A stretch of DNA of 7,030 nt from NCBI GenBank assembly GCA_021774955.1, contig JAJFIN010000433.1, positions 1 to 7,030 of the forward strand, read 5' to 3'. The notes beneath the pieces were generated by a model. That model saw nothing but the letters and a program-made list of their open reading frames with translations, did no database searches and was not told the origin of the DNA. The translations under genes were made by a program, and so were the position numbers. The DNA comes from Alphaproteobacteria bacterium (GTDB lineage: Bacteria > Pseudomonadota > Alphaproteobacteria > M2410). Positions 1-6,290 of this stretch are shown one piece after another. Each line of letters opens with the position of its first letter. Within the stretch, counting starts at the first letter, position 1.

Positions 1-1318
1 ACTCAATATATTTTGGTGCGGCTTGCACCGCTGGGAGTGGATTGAGGTTTGCCGGATTGCCATCAAAATAGCCGAGATACTTTACATAGACCGCTTTAGC
101 ATTATGGCTCACGGTTCCGTAATAACCGCGGTTGGAAAATTCACGCGCCAAACTATCGGGCAGTTCCAATTGCTCGGCGATTTCTTCTTTTGTGTAGCCG
201 TGATTAGCCAGGCGCAGGGTTTGGTCATGAATATATTTGTAAAGATCACGCTGCTTTTCCAGATAAACAACCGCTTCTTCCCGACCCCAAATCGGCCAAT
301 GGTGGCTAGCAAATTGCACATCAATTCGGTCCCCAAACAGATCAATCGATTCATTGATCTGCTCAGCCCATGCCAGCGCATCACGTACCTGTGCCCCACG
401 CGGTGTGTAAACATTGTGCAGGTGATGGGAAGTGATCTCGGACATACATAGAGCGCGAAACAGCGGGAAGTAAAACACAAACTCAGCTGGCGCTTCAGTA
501 CCGGGTGTCATTTGAAACTCAATATCAATACCATCGACCTGACGCGTCTCGCCCGTTTTACTAACAAAATCCGTCGGCACGACAAAACCTGTCGAGCCCA
601 TCGAAAGGGCAGCGCCGAGCCCCGTTGACACGAAACCCTTTGGAGAATGAGGCAATAGATTGCCGTACATGTAAGTCGCGCGCCGATTCATCACGACGCC
701 GGCTAAGACATTTTCACTCAGTGATTCTTGCACGTAATGTTCAGGGGCGATCACTACGACTTTGCCTGATTTGACATCATCGGGATCGAGCACACCAAGC
801 ACCCCCGCAAAATGATCAGCATGGCTGTGGGTATGGATAACCGCAACAACAGGTCGCTCTCCCAAATGCTCATTGGCTAGGTCAAGGGCGGCTTTAGACG
901 ATTCCGATGACGTCAAAGGGTCGATCACAATCCACCCTGTCTCCCCGCGGATCAAAGTCATATTGGCGATATCAAAAGACCGAACCTGGTAAATCCCCTC
1001 GACCACTTCATAGAGGCCGTGATGGTGTGCGTTCAATTGCGCCTGGCGCCACAAACTCGGATTGACACTTGCAGGTGCCTCACCGGACAAGAACCCCACA
1101 TCCGAAAGGTCATAGGTGATCTTACCATCACTTGGACGCGTAATAGTGAGCGGATCGAGGGTCGCTATAAATCCACGGCTGGCATTTTCAAAACTACGCC
1201 GATCTTCAAAGGGCAGCACATCTAAAACGCTATTGTTGGCTTGCGTCGTTTCCGGCGTCGCGTCTTTCGGTTCACCTAACAAACCTTGCAGGTTCCGCCC
1301 GCCATCAGAACTTCCCAT
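1..1318 (-). CDS. Alkyl sulfatase (SdsA1/YjcS-type, metallo-beta-lactamase fold), C-terminus cut by window edge
   Basis: The first 439 residues of a zinc-dependent alkyl sulfatase, which hydrolyses sulfate esters such as primary alkyl sulfates (SDS-like) to alcohol and sulfate. The frame stays open to base 1, so the rest lies outside; the family is usually about 620-660 residues, and the missing part would be the end of the helical dimerisation domain and the SCP2-like domain. Seen: the dinuclear zinc motif HSHADH at residues 164-169, Glu275 in TPGTEAPAE, Glu294 in CMSEITSHH and His339 in SHHWPIWG, spaced as the SdsA1 zinc ligands are. Family blocks NPSLWRQAQLN (86-96), YTPRGAQVRDA (304-314) and FDGNPANLNP (418-427) are also present. 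The start is ATG 1318 with GAGAGG 7 nt upstream (1326-1331). The N-terminus is hydrophilic with no signal peptide, unlike secreted SdsA1, so I infer a cytosolic enzyme. Confidence 0.93.
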   Translation of the reverse strand, partial: MGSSDGGRNLQGLLGEPKDATPETTQANNSVLDVLPFEDRRSFENASRGFIATLDPLTITRPSDGKITYDLSDVGFLSGEAPASVNPSLWRQAQLNAHHHGLYEVVEGIYQVRSFDIANMTLIRGETGWIVIDPLTSSESSKAALDLANEHLGERPVVAVIHTHSHADHFAGVLGVLDPDDVKSGKVVVIAPEHYVQESLSENVLAGVVMNRRATYMYGNLLPHSPKGFVSTGLGAALSMGSTGFVVPTDFVSKTGETRQVDGIDIEFQMTPGTEAPAEFVFYFPLFRALCMSEITSHHLHNVYTPRGAQVRDALAWAEQINESIDLFGDRIDVQFASHHWPIWGREEAVVYLEKQRDLYKYIHDQTLRLANHGYTKEEIAEQLELPDSLAREFSNRGYYGTVSHNAKAVYVKYLGYFDGNPANLNPLPAVQAAPKYIE

Positions 1319-1410
1319 CACCCAACCTCTCTTACTATTTTTTTTCCGTCGCACTCGATTGCCGGAAAAGAACGTTGATCACCGTTCACCCCACGGCAAG
1401 AGTAGTGCAT

Positions 1411-1421
1411 ATTTTATATCA
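1411..1421 (-). promoter_or_regulatory. Putative extended -10 promoter for the alkyl sulfatase gene
   Basis: Read on the minus strand this is TGATATAAAAT, an extended -10 (TGnTATAAA) with no good -35 at the usual distance. Transcription would start near 1406 and give a leader of about 88 nt before the ATG at 1318. A 5-bp inverted repeat, AGTGC (1404-1408) and GCACT (1425-1429), brackets the box and could be a regulator site or chance. No terminator with a T-run is visible between this point and the end of the upstream gene, so read-through from it remains possible. Prediction by eye only. Confidence 0.4.
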
Positions 1422-1493
1422 CAAGCACTCTAAAAGCGCAGGTCTGCAGGTAATCACATTATTTCAGGCTGAGAAGCCAAATTCTAGGAAGTC

Positions 1494-1958
1494 TCAACTT
1501 CCAACAACAATAACTTTCTGCTGTTCACAAGCAGCCACGCGATGAGAATAAGCCGCACGATAGTCAACGTCTTCAAACAAAGCGAGAAGAGCCTCATTGT
1601 TGGGATAGGAACCGATTGCGACAAGGTCGCAGTTCTCATCAGCACCGATCAACACATCTTCAAAAGGTGCCACCAATAAGAACCGCCCGCCGACTTTCTC
1701 AAGTGTTGGCATACTCACCGCCGCATAGCGGTTAAACGCATCCTGTCCAGTTCCCGCATCATCCAAACCTGCAATCCTCTCGTGATAAACAGCCAGGTCG
1801 CGTAATTTAAAAAAATTGATGAGCGTCACTGGTTGATCATCCGGCCGACCTACAATGTGATGCCACTGCATTCTAGTCGGCGCGCCTCCGTCGGCACCGT
1901 CGCCATACCACGAGACAAGCTGATCAACGCGTTTTTCCAATTTTTTATTCGCTTTCAT
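1494..1958 (-). CDS. DUF1330-like small alpha/beta-barrel protein
   Basis: A 154-residue soluble protein with no signal peptide or membrane segment. Residues about 44-152 resemble DUF1330, a family with the dimeric ferredoxin-like alpha/beta-barrel fold: an opening strand VTLINFF (44-50), FNRYAAVSMPTLEKVGGRFL (75-94), a middle strand and the closing pattern IGSYPNNEALLALFEDVDYR (115-134) followed by AAYSHRVAA. The first 40 residues, a charged helix plus a Gly/Asp loop, exceed the usual length of about 95 residues. The biochemical role of the family is not established. The start ATG at 1958 has GGGAG 7 nt upstream (1966-1970). The gene is divergent from a TetR regulator across 52 bp with paired operators, so I infer it is that regulator's main target. 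The alkyl sulfatase gene follows on the same strand after 175 bp. Confidence 0.75.
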   Translation of the reverse strand: MKANKKLEKRVDQLVSWYGDGADGGAPTRMQWHHIVGRPDDQPVTLINFFKLRDLAVYHERIAGLDDAGTGQDAFNRYAAVSMPTLEKVGGRFLLVAPFEDVLIGADENCDLVAIGSYPNNEALLALFEDVDYRAAYSHRVAACEQQKVIVVGS

Positions 1959-1975
1959 CGCGGAACTCCCATATA

Positions 1976-1991
1976 TTTTACACGTGTCAAA
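1976..1991. promoter_or_regulatory. Operator-like near-palindrome, copy 1 (putative TetR site)
   Basis: TTTTACACGTGTCAAA is a 16-bp palindrome around ACACGTGT with one mismatched pair (T opposite C). A second copy, identical at 14 of 16 positions, lies 27 bp away centre to centre at 2003-2018. The site covers the -10 and start point of the DUF1330-like gene. Length, symmetry and position between a TetR gene and a divergent gene fit a TetR-family operator; which protein binds is inference. Confidence 0.6.
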
Positions 1992-2017
1992 ATAGCAAGA
2001 AATTTTACATATGTCAA
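1989..2017 (-). promoter_or_regulatory. Sigma70-type promoter of the DUF1330-like gene
   Basis: On the minus strand a perfect -35 TTGACA (2012-2017) is followed by exactly 17 bp and then TATTTT (1989-1994), a near-consensus -10. The start point would fall near 1982, leaving a leader of about 24 nt with GGGAG before the ATG at 1958. The -35 overlaps the operator-like repeat at 2003-2018 and the -10/start overlaps the one at 1976-1991, so a repressor bound there would block polymerase. Seen by eye, with no mapped start site. Confidence 0.65.
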
Positions 2018-2018
2018 A
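2003..2018. promoter_or_regulatory. Operator-like near-palindrome, copy 2 (putative TetR site over its own start codon)
   Basis: TTTTACATATGTCAAA differs from copy 1 only in the two central bases, CG there and TA here, and keeps the same single T/C mismatch. Two more flanking pairs (AA before, TT after) extend its symmetry to 20 bp. The site overlaps the -35 of the DUF1330-like promoter and includes the ATG (2011-2013) of the tetR gene, so binding would affect both directions. Conservation of the arms and change in the centre is what a dimer-binding site would show. Confidence 0.6.
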
Positions 2019-2598
2019 TTTGAACCGCGCAGAGCGCTCCCATCAAGAAATTCTCGATGCCGCGTGGGATCTCATAGCTGAACACGGAGCCGGCGTCTCC
2101 ATGTCAAAAATCGCCGATGCCGTGGATATGACCCGGCAATCCATCTATGTACATTTCGGAACGCGAGGGGGATTACTGATTGCTTTGGTTCGCCGAGCGG
2201 ACGAACGTTTCGAGATCTGGGAAAATTTTACGTCTGCTATGACGGCAAACGATCCTTACGAGCGCCTTGACGCCTGCTTGCTAGCCTGGCTCGATTTCCT
2301 CCCCAAAATCCACCCCGTGGCCACGGATCTCATTCGGTTACGGGCGACCGATGAAGATGCCGCAAAAGCCTGGACCGACAGGATGTCTGATTTGCTTAAA
2401 TTCTATCGGCGCCTAATGAGTGGAATAGAGAAACAAGGCGCCCTTACTCCACATTGGACGGCAAACCGTGCAGCGGATTTCCTATGGGCCAGTTCTTCGG
2501 TTCAGGCGTGGGATCTTTTGGTAAGCGATCGTGGATGGAGACGGTCCAGCACCTCAAAGGTGATACGCACGACGATTGCCGATACACTGCTTGTGTGA
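2011..2598 (+). CDS. TetR/AcrR-family transcriptional regulator
   Basis: A 195-residue one-component regulator of normal TetR length. The N-terminal DNA-binding domain is plain: helix 1 at about 9-25 (RSHQEILDAAWDLIAEHG), then the helix-turn-helix at about 30-49 with VSMSKIADAVDM and the recognition helix TRQSIYVHF. The remaining roughly 135 residues are the variable ligand-binding and dimerisation half, whose ligand cannot be read from sequence. The start ATG 2011 is fixed by helix 1, because the next in-frame ATG (2101) would delete it. No good Shine-Dalgarno precedes it and the start codon lies inside an operator-like repeat, so expression may be leaderless or weak. Divergent from the DUF1330-like gene; I infer autoregulation and repression of that neighbour. 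It ends 11 bp from the convergent kinase gene. Confidence 0.92.
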   Translation: MSNLNRAERSHQEILDAAWDLIAEHGAGVSMSKIADAVDMTRQSIYVHFGTRGGLLIALVRRADERFEIWENFTSAMTANDPYERLDACLLAWLDFLPKIHPVATDLIRLRATDEDAAKAWTDRMSDLLKFYRRLMSGIEKQGALTPHWTANRAADFLWASSSVQAWDLLVSDRGWRRSSTSKVIRTTIADTLLV

Positions 2599-2609
2599 CC
2601 GATATCAGT

Positions 2610-4109
2610 TTAGATTGTTTGTGATATGCGTTGAGCCGGAAAGTACACTGTTACGGTAGTCCCCACGCCAGGTTGGCTTTGCAAATCGAGGAACCCGCCA
2701 TGTTGTTCCACAAGGCGTTTGGACAACGACAGACCAAGACCCGTACCTTCATATCGCCGGTTGAGAGAACGATCAATCTGTTGGAACGGTGCTAAAGCGC
2801 GAGGGACATCCTCCCGCGAAATCCCAATTCCAGTGTCGATAACTTGAAAAACATGGCCGGTCTCTTTGCCACACCAAGCGCGGAGCGTAACTTTTCCACC
2901 CGGCAGGGTGAACTTGATGGCATTAGTCAAAAGATTGATCAGGATTTGTTTGAGCTTGCGGTTATCTGTAAACAACAAAGGCAGCGGTTCCTCGATTTCG
3001 ACATCAAGCTGGATACCATTTTTCTTCGCGCGGCCTTTAACAAGCGAGAGTACCGAGCCCATTAGTTCTTGAATATCGACACTTTCTTCAAGCAAGTCAT
3101 CAGCGCCCGACTCGACCTTTGATAGATCCAGAATGTCGTTGATGAGGTCAAGTAAATGCTGGCCAGAATCGTGGATATCTGTTGCATATTCACGATATTT
3201 GTCATTCGACAATGATCCAAAAATTTCATCCTTAACAATCTCGGAAAACCCAATGATCGCATTCAATGGCGTGCGCAATTCATGGCTCATATTGGCGAGG
3301 AATTCAGACTTTGCTCGGCTTGCTTGGTCTGAATTAATCAGGGCAAGACGCAATTCATTTTCAGCCTTTTTTCGCCGGGTGATGTCTTGGGTGATCGCAA
3401 CAAAAACCGGCGGATCTTCCTCTGCAATGAGCTGAAGATGTACCTCGACATCATATGTTGATTTGTCTTTCCGCTCATGAACCGTTTCGAAAACGATCTT
3501 GTCCATGGTTTTATCGACAAGAGGTTTGATGAGATCATCGAATGACGACTGGGTATGCTCCGGCTTGATGTACAATGGTGTCAGCGCCCGCAACTCCTCC
3601 ATGTCATATCCAAGATTAGTTCTGGCTCCGTGATTGACCTGAACAAAGTGCATTGTTTCGGCGTTGAAAACGTAGATCTCATTGAGGGACCGCTCGACAA
3701 TCCGTCCTAGCCTTGTTTCCGAGGCTTTTGATCGGTTGCGTTGTGTTACATCGCGATAAGTAATCACTACTGAACCAGTGTCCAACGGAAAAACATTCAG
3801 CTCGATGCACTCTCCATTGCGGCGATGTTTGCAATAGGTCTTGCGTTGAGGACTAGACAACACAACAAGACGTTCATTGACCAACGTTTGACTATCACCC
3901 TCACCATAATCTCCCTGTGCAGCATTATGAGCTAACAGTTTCGATATGTGGATGCCTTTTTGGGCCAGCGCGGCCGGCCATTCGAGCAATTTCACAACGG
4001 CTTTATTCCACGCAACAAGATTTAGATCTGCGTCCCATAGCGTGAAGCCCTCATCCATATGGTCGAGGGCATCTTGAAGAACACTGTCTGTTTTTCTGCG
4101 CTTAAACAA
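2610..4109 (-). CDS. Soluble PAS-PAS sensor histidine kinase, PdhS/PleC/DivJ-like
   Basis: A 499-residue kinase that autophosphorylates on His and passes phosphate to a response regulator. Domains in order: a PAS_7-like domain (about 11-122), a second PAS (about 133-247), HisKA with the H-box SHELRTPLN (phospho-acceptor His276), and HATPase_c with N-box NLLTNAIKF (Asn396), G1 DTGIGI (425-430), F-box PFQQID (441-446), G2 GTGLGL (455-460) and G3 GVGTT (481-485). All catalytic boxes are intact. There is no transmembrane segment and no receiver domain, so it should sense a cytoplasmic signal. The text after the H-box (IIGFSEIVKDEIFG, then YREYATDIHDSGQHLLDLIN) resembles alphaproteobacterial kinases that act on DivK/PleD; partnership here is inference. 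The start is TTG 4109, with a TGA three codons upstream; the first ATG (4058, Met18) would cut into the PAS. No regulator gene is adjacent. Confidence 0.93.
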   Translation of the reverse strand: MFKRRKTDSVLQDALDHMDEGFTLWDADLNLVAWNKAVVKLLEWPAALAQKGIHISKLLAHNAAQGDYGEGDSQTLVNERLVVLSSPQRKTYCKHRRNGECIELNVFPLDTGSVVITYRDVTQRNRSKASETRLGRIVERSLNEIYVFNAETMHFVQVNHGARTNLGYDMEELRALTPLYIKPEHTQSSFDDLIKPLVDKTMDKIVFETVHERKDKSTYDVEVHLQLIAEEDPPVFVAITQDITRRKKAENELRLALINSDQASRAKSEFLANMSHELRTPLNAIIGFSEIVKDEIFGSLSNDKYREYATDIHDSGQHLLDLINDILDLSKVESGADDLLEESVDIQELMGSVLSLVKGRAKKNGIQLDVEIEEPLPLLFTDNRKLKQILINLLTNAIKFTLPGGKVTLRAWCGKETGHVFQVIDTGIGISREDVPRALAPFQQIDRSLNRRYEGTGLGLSLSKRLVEQHGGFLDLQSQPGVGTTVTVYFPAQRISQTI

Positions 4110-4131
4110 AGCAATTCACCAAAACGTCTAA

Positions 4132-4194
4132 ATCCTTTGTTGGCACAGATTAACAAGGAAAACGAAATGGAGCCTTAACGAGCCTACAAAGGAT
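4132..4194. repeat. Inverted repeat in the 227-bp gap upstream of the histidine kinase
   Basis: The gap 4110-4336 has no convincing gene. It contains a perfect 9-bp inverted repeat, ATCCTTTGT (4132-4140) and ACAAAGGAT (4186-4194), separated by 45 bp, just upstream of the kinase TTG start. A second 7-bp pair, GAGCCTA (4180-4186) and TAGGCTC (4235-4241), lies beside it. These could be regulator half-sites or leader RNA structure for the kinase gene, or chance. I could not settle on a promoter here; TTGATT followed 17 bp later by TGTTAT on the minus strand is only a weak candidate. No terminator with a T-run is visible for the propeller gene that ends at 4337. Confidence 0.3.
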
Positions 4195-4336
4195 ACACAA
4201 CGCATAACAAGATTGGAAAAATAGCCAATCAATATAGGCTCTATTACCTTACTAACCATCTGATTTCGTATGTAACGAGAGGCAGAGTGCTATCCTTGTC
4301 CTGAACATTTTGCTTCGACCAAACTAAGGAAAGAAT

Positions 4337-5221
4337 CTAATCGCCGTGCCTCAACAAGGTATACGGCCGTTGGTTCCTTCCATCTGCATCCATCAGAAAT
4401 ACCCGCGTGCCGCCATCTCGTGCAGAGTGAAAAGCAATTTCAGTCCCGTCCGGCGACCATTTGGGATATCCATCCCGACCGGGTGCATCGGTTAGTTGAA
4501 CTATTTTTTGCGTAGTGAGATCCATCACGAATATATTCCGATCCCGTTCTTTCTCCGCGTCATAGACAATCCGCCGCCCATCGGGTGAATGATGCGCATG
4601 CCAACTGGGAAAATAGCCATCGGTCAATTGCAATTCGCTACCATCAGTCAAATTCATCATGAAGACCTGGTTGTGCTCACCAATCGTCCGGTGAAAGAAT
4701 ATCGAACGCCCGTCGTTTGAAAAGCTTGGAAAACCATCCTCAACCTCATTATTGGTCAATCTCGTAAGCGCACTGCCATCGACATTGGCCATCATGATTT
4801 CTGCGTTTCCATCCATGTAAGATCGAAAAACAATTTTCTGCCCATTTGGTGAGAAGGCGGGTTCCAGATTTCCGTCGACCTCGAGGAATTCTCTTTCCGT
4901 GCTTCCTTTGATCGACACAAAAAGCAGCGAAAAGTTCCCATGCCGGCGACTAAGGAAAACGAGGGTTTGCCCGCCCGGTGAAAATCTTGGGTAACTATCC
5001 ATGGCAGAGCCAAAGGTCAATTGCTTGAGGTCTCTGCCATCCACGCCAGCAACATAGACATTGCTAGCGCCGTCAAAATCAGCTTCAAAAGTAATTTTGT
5101 CGCCGGATGGAGACCAGTCTGGGTGCTTTGTCACACTTTGGTGTACTTCAGCCGCGTCAACGGCAATCGCAAAAACCAAACTGATCAGAGTAAATAGGGC
5201 ACCACACAGAGTCGAATTCAT
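4337..5221 (-). CDS. Exported six-bladed PD40 (TolB-type) beta-propeller protein
   Basis: A 294-residue protein made almost wholly of WD40-like PD40 repeats. With ATG 5221 as start the first ~24 residues form a clean signal peptide (hydrophobic core from ALFTLISLVFAIAV, then DAA before EVHQ), so I place it in the periplasm or outside the cell. Six repeats follow, each with a (W/F)SPxG-type turn: DWSPSG (~35), RFSPGG (~79), AFSPNG (~122), SFSNDG (~167), HHSPDG (~210) and KWSPDG (~254). That is enough for one closed six-bladed propeller like the C-terminal domain of TolB, but the TolB N-terminal domain is absent and no tol or pal gene is near. The role is probably a binding or scaffold function; the substrate is unknown. 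An in-frame TTG at 5239 would add six residues before the signal peptide, so I prefer the ATG, although its Shine-Dalgarno is weak. Confidence 0.85.
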   Translation of the reverse strand: MNSTLCGALFTLISLVFAIAVDAAEVHQSVTKHPDWSPSGDKITFEADFDGASNVYVAGVDGRDLKQLTFGSAMDSYPRFSPGGQTLVFLSRRHGNFSLLFVSIKGSTEREFLEVDGNLEPAFSPNGQKIVFRSYMDGNAEIMMANVDGSALTRLTNNEVEDGFPSFSNDGRSIFFHRTIGEHNQVFMMNLTDGSELQLTDGYFPSWHAHHSPDGRRIVYDAEKERDRNIFVMDLTTQKIVQLTDAPGRDGYPKWSPDGTEIAFHSARDGGTRVFLMDADGRNQRPYTLLRHGD

Positions 5222-5307
5222 GTTTGCACACTCATTCAAAATCGATTGGAGCCCTTATGAAGTTAATACTGCCATGCTTTCCTGTCCGGGGCAATCTATA
5301 ACGCCCC

Positions 5308-6078
5308 CTAGTTCCAATTGAAACTCCCTGAATCCATCATTTGACGGGCTGCTGAAAGCGCGGCCTTGTTAACATGATGGGCCAAAGCGCCGCCAATACT
5401 AATACGGCATACACCCAGATCCGCATACTGATCTAAAGTGGTATCAGGCATAAACGGTGCCAACACGTTGATGGGTTTCGAAATCTCATCCAGTACGGTT
5501 TTGACTTGATCAAGAGTTTTAAGGCCCGGGACATAAAGCACATCCGCACCGGCTGCTTCAAATGCTTGAAGCCGTTTAATGGCATCATCAATATCACTGA
5601 CACCGCGCAACAATCCTTCCGCACGCGCGGTTAACATAAACGGAATGGAAAGCTTCGACACCGCCTCTGCACACGCCGCAATACGTTCCACCGCGAGAGT
5701 GAAGTCATAAATTTCCGAAGTATCTTGAGTATAGTCTTCGATGGACCCTCCAACCAACCCCGTTTCTGCCAGCTTCAAAAGATTAGCTGCGGCCGCTTCG
5801 GGGCTATCGGCAAACCCATTTTCAAAATCTGCATTGATTGGGATCTCGGTCACCGAAGCCAATGCGCGACAATGTTCTAACTTTTCGTCAAGTGAAACTT
5901 CGCCGTCACCGCGCCCAAGCGTGTTAGCAAAACCATTACTGGTCGTCGCCAGAGCCTTAAAGCCCACCTTTTCCAGCATGCAAGCCGATCCCGCATCCCA
6001 CGGATTGGGGATGATGAAGGTTTCATCGCTTTCATGAAGCGCTTTGAATGCCTCTGCTTTTTCTAACTGACTGGCCAT
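5308..6078 (-). CDS. Isocitrate lyase/PEP mutase superfamily protein (oxaloacetate decarboxylase-like lyase)
   Basis: A 256-residue cytosolic TIM-barrel enzyme of the ICL/PEPM superfamily, whose members cleave or form C-C or C-P bonds of alpha-hydroxy or alpha-keto acids using Mg2+. Seen: IIPNPWDAGSA (22-32), ATTSNGFA (44-51), the metal-binding strand NADFENGFA (82-90, with Asp84 and Glu86), GGSIEDYT (110-117, Glu114) and TARAEG (150-155). The EDK signature of PEP mutase and phosphonopyruvate hydrolase reads EDY here, and the KKCGH motif of isocitrate lyase is absent, so neither activity should be assigned. Length and motifs fit the common uncharacterised 'isocitrate lyase/phosphoenolpyruvate mutase family' proteins, some of which act as oxaloacetate decarboxylases. 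The start ATG 6078 has GAGG 7 nt upstream (6086-6089); longer in-frame starts lack one. The propeller gene follows 86 bp downstream on the same strand. Confidence 0.88.
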   Translation of the reverse strand: MASQLEKAEAFKALHESDETFIIPNPWDAGSACMLEKVGFKALATTSNGFANTLGRGDGEVSLDEKLEHCRALASVTEIPINADFENGFADSPEAAAANLLKLAETGLVGGSIEDYTQDTSEIYDFTLAVERIAACAEAVSKLSIPFMLTARAEGLLRGVSDIDDAIKRLQAFEAAGADVLYVPGLKTLDQVKTVLDEISKPINVLAPFMPDTTLDQYADLGVCRISIGGALAHHVNKAALSAARQMMDSGSFNWN

Positions 6079-6290
6079 AAAATTTCCTCGCTTGAAAATA
6101 TGAATACAAAGAGAACTTAGCGTTCGCCGAATGTCCAGCCATACAAGCAATTTTTCCTATCACTTGTGAGCCCTGACCGCTCGCTTTGAGCAACGATCAA
6201 TTCGTTTTGTATCGCGAACGTAAGAAGGGTGTTAGAAATTCCAGTGAGTCGAATCACGCACCGCAAACGCATTTGACAAAATTTAGCGGC

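Noticed and set aside
23..451. Plus-strand 142-codon frame, and the overlapping minus-strand 123-codon frame at 109-480
   Set aside because: Both lie within the alkyl sulfatase gene, whose own frame carries clear family motifs throughout; they are shadows.
1116..1433. Plus-strand 105-codon frame across the sulfatase N-terminus and its upstream region
   Set aside because: Antisense to the conserved sulfatase N-terminal region; no ribosome site or recognisable protein content.
2602..2627. Inverted repeat ATATCA/TGATAT between the convergent tetR and kinase genes, considered as a bidirectional terminator
   Set aside because: A 6-bp, AT-rich stem with a 14-nt loop and no adjoining T-run; one arm lies inside the kinase coding sequence.
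5222..5239. TTG at 5239 as the start of the propeller gene
   Set aside because: It adds six polar residues ahead of an otherwise typical signal peptide; the ATG at 5221 gives the better N-terminus.
5288..5307. GC-rich hairpin GGGGC/GCCCC just after the ICL-like gene, considered as a terminator
   Set aside because: Only 5 bp of stem with a 10-nt loop and no T-run after it on the minus strand.
6272..6278. TTTGACA upstream of the globin gene as a third TetR half-site
   Set aside because: Only one arm of the motif is present; the other half does not follow, and the hexamer is simply a -35 consensus.
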